DNA of 64,000 nt from Eutreptiella sp. 'Long Island Sound 2002' (GCA_964036045.1 OZ038382.1:109266578-109330577); one strand, 5' to 3'. Positions 11,501 through 25,038 are shown, counted from the first letter of the stretch. Program-made: numbers and translations. Notes: generated from the letters alone by a model not told the origin.

Positions 11501-14500
11501 GCGTACGTGACCCAGTTTGCCCCCAGCCCTGTGGCCATGTTCGCCGCCTCTGGCCGCAAGGCCGCTGAGTTGTCTGCTTGGTATGGCCCTGACCGCAACA
11601 AGTGGTTGGGCCCATTCTCAGAGCGCTCCACTCCTGCGTACCTGACTGGTGAGTACCCTGGTGACTACGGCTGGGACACTGCTGGTTTGGGTGCCGACCC
11701 AACCACTCTTGAGCGGTACCGTGAGGCCGAGTTGATCCACGCTCGTTGGGCTATGTTGGGTACCTTGGGCTGCTTAACCCCAGAGATCCTGGCCAAGTAC
11801 TCCGGTGTTCAGTTTGGTGAGCCTGTGTGGTTCAAGGCTGGTGCTCAGATCTTCTCTGAGGGCGGTCTGAACTATTTCGGCAACCCATCCCTTATCCACG
11901 CCAAGTCCATCCTTGCCATCCTGGCCTGCCAGGTGTTGTTGATGGGCGCCGTTGAGGCCTATCGTGCCAACCAGGCTGGCCCTGCTGGTGAAGGACTTGA
12001 CTTGCTTCACCCTGGTGAAGCCTTCGACCCTCTGGGTTTGGCTGATGACCCTGACACCTTCGCTGAGTTGAAGGTGAAGGAGATCAAGAACGGTCGGTTG
12101 GCCATGTTCTCCATGTTCGGCTACTACGTGCAGGCCATTGTGACTGGTGAGGGTCCCGTTGAGAACTGGGCCTCCCACATTGCGGACCCATTCGGCACCA
12201 ACGGCCTGTCCCTTGCTCTCATGGGTCAGTTCGCCCCTAGCCCTGTGGCCATGTTTGCTGCTTTCGGCCGCAAGGCTGCCCCTGCCGCCTCTGCCCGTGT
12301 CTCTGACAATTTGGCTGCCTGGTATGGCCCTGAGCGCAACAAGTGGTTGGGCCCATTCTCCGATGCCTCCACCCCTGATTACCTGACTGGTGAGTACCCT
12401 GGTGACTACGGCTGGGATACTGCTGGTTTGGCTGCTGACCCCACCACCTTCGCCGCGTACCGTGAGGCTGAGTTGATCCACGCTCGTTGGGCTATGTTGG
12501 GTACCTTGGGCTGCTTGACCCCTGAGTTGTTGGCCAAGTACGCTGGTGTGCAGTTTGGTGAGCCTGTGTGGTTCAAGGCTGGTGCTCAGATCTTCTCTGA
12601 GGGCGGCCTGGACTACCTTGGCAGCTCCAACTTGGTGCACGCCCAGTCCATCCTTGCCATCCTGGCCTGCCAGGTTGTGTTGATGGGCGCCGTTGAGGCC
12701 TACCGTGTGAATGGTGGTCCTCTTGGTGAGGATCTGGACCTGCTGCACCCTGGTGAAGCCTTCGACCCTCTGGGTTTGGCTGATGACCCTGACACCTTCG
12801 CTGAGTTGAAGGTGAAGGAGATCAAGAACGGTCGGTTGGCCATGTTCTCCATGTTCGGCTACTACGTGCAGGCCATTGTGACTGGTGAGGGTCCCGTTGA
12901 GAACTGGGCCTCCCACATTGCGGACCCATTCGCCGTGAACGGTTTGACCAGTGCGTACGTGACCCAGTTTGCCCCCAGCCCTGTGGCCATGTTTGCTGCT
13001 TTCGGCCGCAAGGCTGCCCCTGCAAAGAGTGCTGTTCCCACGAATGCCACCCTTGCCCTGTACTACGGTCCTGACCGCCGCAAGTGGTTGGGCCCATTCT
13101 CCGACCGCAGCACCCCTGATTACCTGACTGGTGAGCTGCCTGGTGACTACGGCTGGGACACTGCTGGTTTGGGTGCTGATCCGACCACTTTGGCCCGCTA
13201 CCGCGAGGCTGAGTTGATCCACGCTCGTTGGGCTATGTTGGGTACTTTGGGCTGCTTGACCCCTGAGTTGCTCTCTAAGTTCGGTGGTGTGCAGTTTGGT
13301 GAGCCTGTGTGGTTCAAGGCTGGTGCTCAGATCTTCTCTGAGGGCGGCCTGAACTACCTTGGCCAGGAGGGTTTGATCCATGCTAAGTCCATCCTTGCCA
13401 TCCTGGCCTGCCAGGTTGTGTTGATGGGTGCTGCTGAGGCCTACCGTGCTGCCAACGCTGCCCCTGGTGGTTTTGGTGAGGGTCTGGACAACCTTCACCC
13501 TGGTGGAGCTTTTGATCCCCTTGGTTTGGCTGATGACCCTGAGACGTTTGCTGAGTTGAAGGTGAAGGAGATCAAGAATGGTCGGTTGGCCATGTTCTCC
13601 ATGTTGGGCTACTACGTGCAGGCCATTGTGACTGGTGAGGGTCCTGTTGAGAACTGGACCTCCCATCTGGCTGACCCATTCGCCAACAATGGTTTGACTG
13701 CCATCATCACCACGCAGTTCGCCCCCAGCCCTGTGGCCATGTTTGCTGCTTTCGGCCGCAAGGCTGCCCCTGCCGCCTCTGCCCGTGTCTCTGACAATTT
13801 GGCTGCCTGGTATGGCCCTGAGCGCAACAAGTGGTTGGGCCCATTCTCCGATGCCTCCACCCCTGATTACCTGACTGGTGAGTACCCTGGTGACTACGGC
13901 TGGGATACTGCTGGTCTGGCTGCCGACCCCACCACCTTTGCCGCGTACCGTGAGGCTGAGTTGATCCACGCTCGTTGGGCTATGTTGGGTACCTTGGGCT
14001 GCTTGACCCCTGAGTTGTTGGCCAAGTACGCTGGTGTGCAGTTTGGTGAGCCTGTGTGGTTCAAGGCTGGTGCTCAGATCTTCTCTGAGGGCGGCCTGGA
14101 CTACCTTGGCAGCTCCAACTTGGTGCACGCCCAGTCCATCCTTGCCATCCTGGCCTGCCAGGTTGTGTTGATGGGCGCCGTTGAGGCCTACCGTGTGAAT
14201 GGTGGTCCTCTTGGTGAGGATCTGGACCTGCTTCACCCTGGTGAAGCCTTCGACCCTCTGGGTTTGGCTGATGACCCTGACACCTTCGCTGAGTTGAAGG
14301 TGAAGGAGATCAAGAACGGTCGGTTGGCCATGTTCTCCATGTTCGGCTACTACGTGCAAGCCATTGTGACTGGTGAGGGTCCCGTTGAGAACTGGGCCTC
14401 CCACATTGCGGACCCATTCGCCGTGAACGGTTTGACCAGTGCGTACGTGACCCAGTTTGCCCCCAGCCCTGTGGCCATGTTTGCTGCTTTCGGCCGCAAG

Positions 14501-15973
14501 GCTGCCCCTGCCGCCTCTGCCCGTGTCTCTGACAATTTGGCTGCCTGGTATGGCCCTGAGCGCAACAAGTGGTTGGGCCCATTCTCCGATGCCTCCACCC
14601 CTGATTACCTGACTGGTGAGTACCCTGGTGACTACGGCTGGGATACTGCTGGTCTGGCTGCCGACCCCACCACCTTCGCCGCGTACCGTGAGGCTGAGTT
14701 GATCCACGCTCGTTGGGCTATGTTGGGTACCTTGGGCTGCTTGACCCCTGAGTTGTTGGCCAAGTACGCTGGTGTGCAGTTTGGTGAGCCTGTGTGGTTC
14801 AAGGCTGGTGCTCAGATCTTCTCTGAGGGCGGCCTGGACTACCTTGGCAGCTCCAACTTGGTGCACGCCCAGTCCATCCTTGCCATCCTGGCCTGCCAGG
14901 TTGTGTTGATGGGCGCCGTTGAGGCCTACCGTGTGAATGGTGGTCCTCTTGGTGAGGATCTGGACCTGCTGCACCCTGGTGAAGCCTTCGACCCTCTGGG
15001 TTTGGCTGATGACCCTGACACCTTCGCTGAGTTGAAGGTGAAGGAGATCAAGAACGGTCGGTTGGCCATGTTCTCCATGTTCGGCTACTACGTGCAGGCC
15101 ATTGTGACTGGTGAGGGTCCCGTTGAGAACTGGGCCTCCCACATTGCGGACCCATTCGCCGTGAACGGTTTGACCAGTGCGTACGTGACCCAGTTTGCCC
15201 CCAGCCCTGTGGCCATGTTTGCTGCTTTCGGCCGCAAGGCTGCCCCTGCAAAGAGTGCTGTTCCCACGAATGCCACCCTTGCCCTGTACTACGGTCCTGA
15301 CCGCCGCAAGTGGTTGGGCCCATTCTCCGACCGCAGCACCCCTGATTACCTGACTGGTGAGCTGCCTGGTGACTACGGCTGGGACACTGCTGGTTTGGGT
15401 GCTGATCCGACCACTTTGGCCCGCTACCGCGAGGCTGAGTTGATCCACGCTCGTTGGGCTATGTTGGGTACTTTGGGCTGCTTGACCCCTGAGTTGCTCT
15501 CTAAGTTCGGTGGTGTGCAGTTTGGTGAGCCTGTGTGGTTCAAGGCTGGTGCTCAGATCTTCTCTGAGGGCGGCCTGAACTACCTTGGCCAGGAGGGTTT
15601 GATCCATGCTAAGTCCATCCTTGCCATCCTGGCCTGCCAGGTTGTGTTGATGGGTGCTGCTGAGGCCTACCGTGCTGCCAACGCTGCCCCTGGTGGTTTT
15701 GGTGAGGGTCTGGACAACCTTCACCCTGGTGGAGCTTTTGATCCCCTTGGTTTGGCTGATGACCCTGAGACGTTTGCTGAGTTGAAGGTGAAGGAGATCA
15801 AGAATGGTCGGTTGGCCATGTTCTCCATGTTGGGCTACTACGTGCAGGCCATTGTGACTGGTGAGGGTCCTGTTGAGAACTGGACCTCCCATCTGGCTGA
15901 CCCATTCGCCAACAATGGTTTGACTGCCATCATCACCACGCAGTTCGCCCCCAGCCCTGTGGCTATGTTCTAG
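7483..15973 (+). CDS. LHCII chlorophyll a/b-binding polyprotein precursor, ten units
   Basis: It encodes light-harvesting antenna proteins of photosystem II, made as one precursor and cut into about ten ~26-kDa proteins in the plastid. Exons: 7483-7564, 7676-7887, 8001-8145 and 8568-15973, all GT-AG and in phase (about 2,614 residues). Residues 11-30 form a signal-peptide-like helix and residues 99-121 a second Ala/Leu-rich membrane segment. The presequence ends near residue 152. Each unit has the trimerisation motif WYGPER (or YYGPDR), helix 1 [12 protein letters not shown], helix 2 with [12 protein letters not shown], and helix 3 [16 protein letters not shown], the chlorophyll-ligand helices of LHCII. 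Units are joined by a linker around [17 protein letters not shown]. The last unit ends VAMF then UAG, exactly where a linker would begin. Units are almost identical at DNA level, implying recent gene conversion or unequal exchange. The family call is firm. The euglenophyte host is inferred. Confidence 0.95.
8185..8530 (+). repeat. Degenerate repeats inside LHCII intron 3
   Basis: A motif around GCCAGCATGCCACAGC followed by TCGTCCGTAAT recurs at about 8192, 8240, 8354 and 8425. A second block (AGCACGG.TCTCA..A then AAGTCTGGCCGGTT) occurs at about 8277 and 8472. The two block types alternate, which suggests partial tandem duplication inside the intron. No function is visible. Confidence 0.6.
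8585..15964 (+). repeat. Ten-unit tandem array of LHCII coding repeats
   Basis: Units begin at 8585, 9323, 10061, 10799, 11537, 12251, 12989, 13739, 14477 and 15215. Unit lengths are 738 bp for seven copies (type A), 714 bp for unit 5 (type B) and 750 bp for units 7 and 10 (type C). Order is A A A A B A C A A C. Type A copies differ at only scattered positions. Type B starts [18 protein letters not shown]. Type C starts [20 protein letters not shown] and has an Ala/Gly insertion between helices 2 and 3. The two A-C pairs (units 6-7 and 9-10) look like copies of one block. Confidence 0.95.
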
Positions 15974-17231
15974 CACAGGTCACCCCCAGCCAGGTGAATT
16001 CTTAGTCAGCTGATACTGAATGATTCTTTTTTTTCTGTTTAAATTATATTGACACCTGTTTGTTGGTGTATTATTCTATCTCTGTTCATCACAGAATTTG
16101 ATTGAACGACTATAAACGACTGGGAGTTACTTATAGTGTGTTCTGTGTTTACATCCATTTCAATGTCTAGTACATTGTAAAGCATTCGTTCTCTGTTTTT
16201 CCAAATTTTCGTTGTGCACCCTCCAGTAGTGAATCAGATGGTTGATAGGTTGGAGATAGGTTGGGAAAACCTCAATGATAGGTGATGGGTCATTGGCAGC
16301 TCAAGGCTGAAGAGGACACAACAGGATTTCCAACCCTCTGTGGATATTTTCGCAGTTTCTGGTGCTGTGTTCCACTGACATGTTGAGTGACTCATTACCG
16401 GAAAGCAAAGGTATAAAGTGAATTCTATCAAACCAAACATCGAACTGAGTGGCATTGGGGGTTGTTTAAAGTGTAGGTTGGGAGACACAAAATGTTTCCG
16501 TGCGAATCATTATTACCGGTCCAAGGTGTTGTTTTGCCGCAAAAAAAACAAACCAAAAACAACGCAAAAAAAAACTAATTTTCGGCTCTGTGCCTTTCCC
16601 AAAAATGGGTTCCGAAAAAAAAATCGCAAAAAAAACCTGGCACTGGGGTTACAATTACCATTGGGATATTTGGTAGAGGAAGGTTTCATCTATTAAAATT
16701 CAGATTTGTGCCGTGAGCCGCGAGGTCTGGTTACTCCTGATTGCAGGGGCAATACAGATAGCCATTGTACGTCAATGAGAATGTGTGGGTAGATTGTGTG
16801 CTGATTTCAGAGCATCTCAAGGTGTCCAGTAAGTATGCTCTACAATTCGACCACCATTCGATACGATTTGATTCAGCCACCAACCTACTTGCCCCTGATT
16901 TCAATGTCAAATCATGTCCAAATGTGCACATGAAGTGCTTGCGACTATCCTTGAGGCCAAACTCATGCCAGTTTTTACTTATTAAATCAATTCTTTGATT
17001 CTTTTTTGACTGAAGCTTTGTATTTATGGTTGGATTGTCTTTTGTGCAGTGCTTTGAAGTGGAACAATTATCATCTACTTTTGATTTTGATCCCGTCCTT
17101 TGTCATTTTGTAGTTTGGAAAGATCTATCTAGCTAGGCTTTCAATAAACAAAAACCCAGCAAGCAAGAACATCAACACAAGCAAGGCAAACAAGAAAACT
17201 TTTCTGGTAGCAGAGAGCAGAAGCCACCCGG
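15974..17231. other. AT-rich 3' flank of the LHCII gene; no gene recognised
   Basis: This interval is AT-rich with several A-runs (about 16,540-16,640). It presumably includes the LHCII 3' UTR. Short frames are unremarkable and no repeat shared with the rest of the window was seen. Confidence 0.5.
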
Positions 17232-20200
17232 CATCACATCATTGCACTCCCAAACAAGCTAGAAGGGTGCCTTGCCCACTTACCTCAGCTTGCCAGGAGG
17301 GACCTCCTGTCTACGCAGGGTGCTTACTTCATGGAGGCGGTGCTCAATGCGGCCGTGGGGTACCAGGCCCTCAGCCTCCCGAACCCTAAGCATGCCCTAC
17401 ACCACGCATGCCAACGAGTAACCAAGGCGTTGGCATTGCACGGAGGCTGGCCCACATCCTTCCCCAAGGAAGCCATGGTGGCGCAGTGGCGCTACTACGC
17501 GGACCACAGCGGCGCCCTAGTCGACAAAGCCTACGCCAAACACGCGGCTCACCTCCTATACAGGACGACACATAACAACCAACTCAAGGTCCGCGAAGTA
17601 GCAGCCGTACACATCAAGGAAGCGCAAACATACGACAATATCCACCCTCGATGGATACTGGCACAGCAAGGCGTCCCCACCTCTGTGGGCACCGGCATTT
17701 GGGCCTAGCTGCAACTCTTCCTGCCACATCATACACACGCCATCGTGACGAAGAACCATTGCGATGAGCAAGGGCCGCTTGTAGCCACGCACACTGACAT
17801 CCAACAGCTCCCGGCAGGCAAGGTGGACACCCTGCGCCTCGTACGAGGCACCATCACTTACCCCCATTGCCCCAGGGGTAATGCGGGGACAGATAGTGCC
17901 CAAAAAAGATAGTATACATCACCCCCACACAGATGAACGTCATGGCGCAATGCGGAGCCCACCACGCCCCATTTCTCGCCCACCCTCAATGGCCGACACG
18001 ACACGCTTTCCAGGCATACCTCTTCACGTGCGCCACAAAAGCGGGGCGTACGATGCCAGAGCCCAAGGACATCAACAAGCCGTAGAAGGCCTTCCGACAC
18101 CAACACCCCCGGGCCCGCCCGAAGGAGCACAACCCCGAAAAACGTGACATGAATCAAGAGGAGCCTAGCCGGTCGGGTGAGGGCTGGGCGGCACCCACCA
18201 TCCTACTAGTAGCGCCCAACGGGCACAAGCAAGCTACCCGCACCGTCCAACGACACCAAACTGCCTGGTCCATCCCCAAACACAACGCCTCGGAAGCCGA
18301 TGTACCACCCGTCAGGCACGATGACTAAAGCACGCCACGCACGTGCTGGCACAACGGTCCAGCGGCCCTCGACACCCCATGGCCCCTGCTACACTTCATC
18401 TCCACCCACTACCACACCCCCACCGCCGCCGCCACCGTCGGACCAGCAGGCGTGTATCTCCCCGTGGTTTCACACAGTACCCCCAGGGCCACCAGAGCAT
18501 GTGGCGTGGAGTCAAACACCCACAGTAGAATGAACCTTCACCAGCGACTGGGCAGCACACCCAGAGAGTGTAGCAATAGAATACGACCGGTGCGACTTGC
18601 ACTGTGCAGGTCCTCATGAGGCACCCATGCGTCCCCTGCAGCACAAATGCCCAACCCTCCGCGGCGAGAAAAAAGAGAAGGAGCGATGACAGCTATCACA
18701 TTCCACAGGTTCCAACCCAACACGGGATACCTCTTCCACCTAATGTATGCGTACATCACGCAGAACCCTCCCGGCGGAGGACTCCTCTGCCTCACCCTAC
18801 GGGCCCGACCATCATCACCCGAGGGAGAGGCGTATACGTAACCCCGTTGCTTCAGCCCACACAAACAAATACCAAAAACACCCAGGAGAACCACGTACAC
18901 ATCTATCACCCCACAGCCATTGCCCGCCTACCCGTGCCAAGCGACACCAACATCATCTTCTTCAGCGACACATCGGGCACCCAGCAGCGCACCCCCATTG
19001 TCGGCTCTGCCTCCGTACTCGTCAGCCGGCATGCGGATGGACTCCACGTGGAGCTCCACGCCGGGGTCACCATCTTTGGGGCGTCCTCCCACGGCGAACT
19101 GCGCACCCTGGCGGATACCGTCAACACCACACCACCGCCCACAACAACCCTTGACGCAAAATCTGGGTAGTCGTAGACGCCACAGTCGACATTCACCTCA
19201 CAAAGCGGCTCGCAGAACTACCCCTCCACAAGGCGTTCGAATCCGGCTTCACCACACAGGCATTGGGGCTATGGATGGCCTTTCAGAGGCATGCACCCCA
19301 AGGACGCCCTGCACATCGTCAAGCAGGAGTCCCACCACTACACGTACATCCATGGATGCGCCGACACGCATGCCAAACAACTGAACACAAACCTCCGAAG
19401 CTCGAACACTTACGGCTGGACACCACAAACCACAGCCACCTACAACATCTGCCCCCGATACCCTCGGTGACACAGCCCCTGCACTGGGTACCCGAGGACA
19501 CACCTTTCACAGATCGAGACAAACAGCATCACTACCCCCTACCAATCCAACAACTTGCCATCACACTAGGCCCGAGGACGAACACCGAGCTTCTACGACG
19601 CCTCGAGGACTCCTTCCGTACCCCCCTCTACTACGCAGTTGTGCGCCGAGATAGCCTCCCACAACACCTGCAAAAACCCCGGCTCCAACTCCCCCTTGAG
19701 CAGCTACCACTCCTCACCCGACACTATCGATGGTACACACCGCGCTCCATCCCCATCCCCGCAGGGTGCACAAAATGTACTTGGAACCACACAGAGGACG
19801 AGACGTGGGACCACTTCAAGCCGTTCCCCATGTACCGAGGGCTTAGGACCCTCACAGACTGGAACCCTGCCGACACTATTACGTAGCACGTCGGATGGCC
19901 AACACGGTCCCCGACGGCCTAAAAAGTCACCGCCATCGTCCGGCAAGGAGAGGTGCTCGAGGGGGTCTGCGAGGGGCTCGTTACCACCGCCATCTACAGC
20001 CTCCTGCGCACCCAGGCGGACGACCCCCGGGCCACGGCAGCACACATGCAACGGACGGCCGTCACCAAAGCGCCCACGCAACTCACGTACCGAACCCAGA
20101 TGTCCCTACAACACGCAGCCACGTTACCCCCAACAGACCAGACTCAGCTCTTCAAATTGCTGTTCTGCCAACCGAAATGCCCCCTCCAACGACCTACCAC

Positions 20201-21571
20201 CCGGCGCAAGACCCCCCCCCCCAAGGCCCCGCACCATCCACCACAAACAACAACGCCGCGGCACGCATAAGCACCACAAGCACCACACGCACACCCGCCA
20301 GCATGCGCACACCGCAAGCCCCCAAGTCCCCATGCCACCATCCATCCATGGGTACCGACAACCGCCACCCACCGCAAGCCCCCTCTGCGTACGCCTACGG
20401 CGGCCAGAGATGGTCCTGCCCTTCAAGCCGAGCCACTAGGTGTGCCTAGGGGCCGCACATCCCCTCGCCCGCTGCCCCGAGTGCGCGCAACTCAAGCCCC
20501 GCCACCGCACGCAGCCTGCGACCCGAGCCGCAGCCCCTCCTGCCAGCTACCCCAGCTTCTTTGAGCCCCTCAGCGTCACCCACTGGGACTAACTGGGAGA
20601 ACGTTACGCGCCAGTCTCGGCGGACCACACATGGGCCATCGCCATAGCCATGGGCGACACATCCGTGCCCCCGGAAAGCGCGCCCCTACGCCACAGCGGG
20701 GGCGGCCTGAAGATGGCTGCCCGCCACATCTTCCTCGCCCTCTACCTCCACCACCGCAGCCCCCACCTCCTAGACCGACACCTCACAGCCCCCCACATAC
20801 CAGCCCCAGCACCAGAGGCCTGGGCGTACACGGCACCGGAGGAGGTGGCGGACTACCTCTGGCGGGCCTGCCGCCGGTCCAACAACGCTTTTGGCCGGCT
20901 GAAAGGAACACCCTACCCGCTCAGCAAACTCCTGTACCGAGCACACCCCCTCCCCTCCCACCTAGTTGAGGCCTCGTGAGGGCGGGGCATCCTTTTGCGA
21001 CGCCCAACCAACCGCCCTCAGCCAAGTTGCCGCCACACAGATGGACCTCGTGGACCAATGCGCCTACGTCAGGGACCTCGAGTCATGCCTCACAGAGGCG
21101 CATCGTTGGCACAACAACGCCCCCTCAGCCCTGCGGGGAAAGGGGGGGCCACCTGCCCCCAACGCCCGCAGAGCCAAGAGGGCCATGCCGCACAGGGGTC
21201 GCCGCTCGAGCAGGGCTAGGGAACGTGGCGCCACCAGCAGCACCAGCACGCCCCGCCACCCTCGACCCCGGCACCCCGCTGCCCCAATACCACAGCCACC
21301 CTCATCAGCTCCATGATCACCACGCTCCAGCGTAATCAGGGTCCGCATGCCACCCGGCCTAGCGGCGCACTGGGCCGCACCAGACCATCACTTGTACCAC
21401 GGACACATGTACCACCACCACCAGCCCATGCCGAGGTACCGAGCAGTGCCATGGTGCCACACGCAACGAGCGCACCATCACCACCACCACCACACGGCTC
21501 AGCACCATCTGCCGACCCAACAGCACCCGCCCACGATATTTTGGCCGCCAGACGCCCCGTAGGCCCACAAG
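17232..21571 (+). mobile_element. LINE-B, 5'-truncated and decayed, left part
   Basis: Protein fragments in shifting frames read as the part of a LINE polyprotein downstream of the reverse transcriptase. At 17,280-17,707 a frame runs through MEAVLNAAVGYQAL to GVPTSVGTGIWA. Around 18,900-19,170 an RNase H-like start has FFSDTSG and SSHGELRTLADTV. Around 19,170-19,380 there is VVDATVDIHLTKRLAELPL. At 19,690-19,890 a Cys/His segment reads CTKCTWNHTEDETWDHFKP. Many stops and frameshifts show it is dead. From 20,600 the sequence is Pro-rich and unassignable. The element resumes at 28,006 after TE1. No reverse transcriptase is present. Confidence 0.65.
21567..21571. repeat. Target-site duplication ACAAG, left of TE1
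   Basis: ACAAG lies immediately before the left TIR and again immediately after the right TIR (28,006-28,010). Removing TE1 and one copy rejoins LINE-B sequence. Confidence 0.8.
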
Positions 21572-21600
21572 CTTAGGCGGCTCAAGTTGCATGGTCAAAA
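21572..21600 (+). repeat. TE1 left terminal inverted repeat
   Basis: It begins CTTAGGCGGCTCAAGTTGC and ends GGTCAAAA. It is the exact reverse complement of 27,977-28,005 over all 29 bases, with no extension inward. Confidence 0.95.
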
Positions 21601-22460
21601 ACGAAGGAAAAGGTAGGAAAATGACAGGTTTCCAAGAGCATCAAAAAATTGTTGTTTTGATGGATATTTTAAAACCGTCGCAAACAATTATGGCGGAATA
21701 AATATTTCTATAAGAATGACGTGTCCCATGGGCGAGACAGGGAAAAGTATTGTTTGGTGACCATTCTTTGCGCGAGGCCTCGCGCAAAGACGTTCATTTG
21801 TGTCAGATTAATGTGCTACAGCCCGACGCATTAGGCAGGTTGTCGAAAAATGGAACCCCGTAGTATTTATACACGTTACTTAGTACCATTATCAGGATTG
21901 CGTAATAGAGATGGATCTATTAACGAATAAACTGCAACAATGGTGTACCCAAGAATCTTGAAAAGTATAAATGTTCCGGAACAAACTGCAGTTTCAAGCG
22001 CGAGGCCTCGCGCATGGAACGGCGCATGAGAAAAATGAAAGTTTCGGTGATCATTACGCGAGGCCTCGCGCAACAGATCTCATAAGCGCTCATAGAAACC
22101 AAAAATGGAACATATCCCCCAACTACACAGCATGTGCATTCCCTTGATGCGGCGCTGCTGCATGGGCGCCCATACAGGTCTTGCCGGCATCTCCAGTTTT
22201 CATACTGTGGTCACCGCTGGCTTCAGTGCCCAACAGCGATGGTAGCGCGCCGCAACTGGCTACCGCAATCAGGATTAACTAGTCAAATGTGGGATCACCA
22301 GAGAGTTACAGTTAACCGAAAATGGTGCATGCGACAAGCGAATCACAGAATAATTGGTCGCGCGAAAACTGTGTGACAGGGTGATGTTTCGAATCAAGAA
22401 AGTTTTTCAAACAGCGATCTTTACGTAGATACAGGTACACAATTATTCTTCACAGCAACA

Positions 22461-24152
22461 ATGCCCTTGCGAAAAGAGGTGGACGTGGAGAAGACAGTGG
22501 CCGCAGCATCGAGAGTTTTTCCGCGATGTCTGCTCAGAGGAACCGCCGTAGCACACGGCAGAAGAACTGTGGGTAGGGCTAAAACAGGGGGACGAGGGCG
22601 CGAGATTGTTGTTTGTGTTTTTTCTGCGTCTGCGCAAAATTGAACGGATGCGTTGCAGCGTTGAAAAGGCGATTGCCGCAGAAGGCAAGAGATGGGTTGG
22701 TGTTTTGATAGAGGAGGCCTGGCGCCTTTATTTGCTGATGCGCCACCGCGCAGTTCCATACCACGGAAAACGAAAGTCTGTTGTTGCGGTAAAGGGAAGT
22801 AGGGCGCAGCGTCGCATTTTAGCAAGGTCAGGTGTGGCGCGATACAGCGCACCTTCGCTGAAGAAGAAGGCAGCAGTCAGGTTACAGACCACATGGAACA
22901 AAATACACCAACAGAGAGTTGTGTTGTGGATGGACAACTGGTACAACAAACAGTTTACTTCAAATCCCGACAAGAATGACAAAAGCGTGAACGCAACAGC
23001 GTTGGCCGTTTTGCTACTGAAGGATGCACCGCGCTACCGGCATGGTCATCTTAGCCTGGAAGAGCTTGAACGGCGTGTTCTTGTTGTTGCACGCATGCTG
23101 GGGAACACCGAGAAATCATTTGCACGTATCCTGCGTGATCTAGGATATGCAAGCACGCGACCTGTTGTTCGAAACATTAGGGCGCCGCTCGACAGTATTC
23201 GCCCCGTAACTGGCAAGAGACCACATTGGGGACCCCTTTGTCTAAGTAAAGAAAAAGTGAGCGGCAACATCTCGCTGCTTAATCCATTGCAATTCACTAG
23301 GGACTTGGCGCAGCACACTCGACCAGTCGTGCCTGTTTTATGTGATGAGAACATCCATTACCGCATTTGTAAGATGATGTACGGTGAAAAAACAACGGGT
23401 TGGAATGTCCGGATTTTCTTGCGGTCACACCCTATATTGTATGGTTTCTGGCACGCATACAAGTTTTGCGTTACACAGACATTTTGCTCATTTTAGCCGA
23501 TCGTGACTTTGTTCCGTAAAGGTTTGTTGCGCAGCGGTGACACAGTCCCTTGTTTTCCCAAGCTGATCACAATGGAGATAACTGTTGGCGCACCGATGTT
23601 GGGTATGGGCCCCCACATACGGCCCCTTAACAGAAAATGTCATTCCCTTGGGCTGGTACGTCCTGTAATTCGGCGAGGACGCCTCCGTTACGCTGTGTGT
23701 ACGGCCATTCAGGTTCTGTTAACACAATACTGTCCTATGTTACTATTCCTAGGTCACCCGTTAGACAGTGCAATTGGGCCGGGGAGACGGCCAACACAGG
23801 TGTTTTTGCTTCTGAGAGATTGCAGATTGTTATGTGTCTGTTAGACCGTTTGAACATGGGGGACACACTTTTGAAATACGAACGCACTGTTGCAACTACG
23901 CTATTGTGCCACACTGCATGGCACAAAGCCATGTTTGGACACGCTTTTGCCGAGGAGTTTTGTGAAAGTCTGCTTTCCAACCTTGTGACAAGGAAGGGCC
24001 AAAACAGAGGTGCAGTAACCATTGAAGATGTTGACGATCCGTATCATCTCATCACTATCCGCCATAAAGGTTCCAGGCTGAACCTTTACAAAATGCTCAA
24101 TTCCTTTGTCAATTCCGTGCGTCAGCGGTTAACTGCTTACTTGAACGCATAG
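22461..24152 (+). pseudogene. TE1 transposase-like gene, decayed
   Basis: Frames join into a large protein: 22,461 onward in one frame, a shift near 22,610, then an open stretch to an in-frame UAG at 23,494, continuing to about 23,700, then another shift to the end at 24,152. Readable segments are VVLWMDNWYNKQFTSNPDKN, DKSVNATALAVLLL, VVPVLCDENIHYRICKMMYG, HPILYGFWHAYKFCV and GHAFAEEFCESLL. Spaced acidic residues (WMDNW, CDEN, EEFCE) and a GFWHAYK motif look like the catalytic core of a DDE-type cut-and-paste transposase. I could not match a named family. The role is inferred from position between TIRs, size and motif pattern. It appears non-functional unless some breaks are introns. Confidence 0.55.
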
Positions 24153-25038
24153 CGTGTATATGTGCCTCGGGTTAGGTGGTGTGCTGAGCCTACTCACAAG
24201 GGATTACTTAGGTGGTGTGCTTATTGCTTACAATTCAGGCGCATTGGCCGCGCAAAGGTGTACCTAACTTTCCACTGTCTCTTCTAATTCCAAAGAGTTC
24301 TAACCACTACAAGCAAGTCCTTGTGTCTGTGTTGTTGGTGCTAGCGTAGCAGTGGCCGCTTGAGGCCCGTCTTAAGCGAAAACTGTCGGAGCTGATCCCC
24401 CAATGCAGTGTGCTGGAGGAACAGAGAGAGGCCGACACGCTGCAAAACGTTCGAAGAAGATTGGAGAACATGCAGTGATGCGCAAGGCCTCGCGCAAACA
24501 CCATGAAACAATAGGTTAGTACACCCCCTCTCTTGCGCTAGGCCTCGCGCAAGGTTGACAGTCAAAAACAGTGCCGAGCCCGTTCAGTTTTGCATTCTCA
24601 ACCATACTGTACTCGTATTAGCTAAAAGCGCCTCACATATGCATTATCGACGACAATTTGAACCCTTTTCAATGTTATGTTTCCTTCAATACAGGCTTTC
24701 TCCTCATCGCAGAATTGCAAGCCCCGCCAAAAAAACAGCCGAGGAACGAGAAGATACCGACTATTACCCTCGGACCTCAGGGTCGGAGGCCAGAACACCA
24801 AAGAAGGGGCGTAAGAAGAAGGAAAAACCAGATCCTGGCTTAACCTTGGGTACTGATATCGAGGACCACGTGAAACCGGATGGGAGGGAGGTGGAGGTTG
24901 AGCTGGACAACGTGGGAATCGACCAAGAGAAGACAAAGGGGCAGATTAGACGGAAAGATACGAAGTTACCGCAGAAGCGTATTGAGTCACTCGAAGCAGC
25001 ACCGCCAACAGGCCCATCCCACGTCGTTCTTTGGGAAG

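Noticed and set aside
8585-15964. LHCII array as an assembly artefact
   Set aside because: Types B and C, unequal unit lengths and scattered silent differences show distinct units, and polyprotein LHCII genes are known in euglenophytes. Exact copy number still needs long reads.
11774-15976. 1,400-residue antisense open frame across the LHCII array, and similar ones at 8,459-10,291 and 10,442-11,464
   Set aside because: It mirrors the repeat array and has no domain. High GC third positions on the coding strand remove stops from the opposite frame.
18396-18909. Minus-strand frames in LINE-B (18,396-18,909) as small membrane protein genes
   Set aside because: They are antisense to the readable LINE-B protein fragments and show no consistent start or domain.
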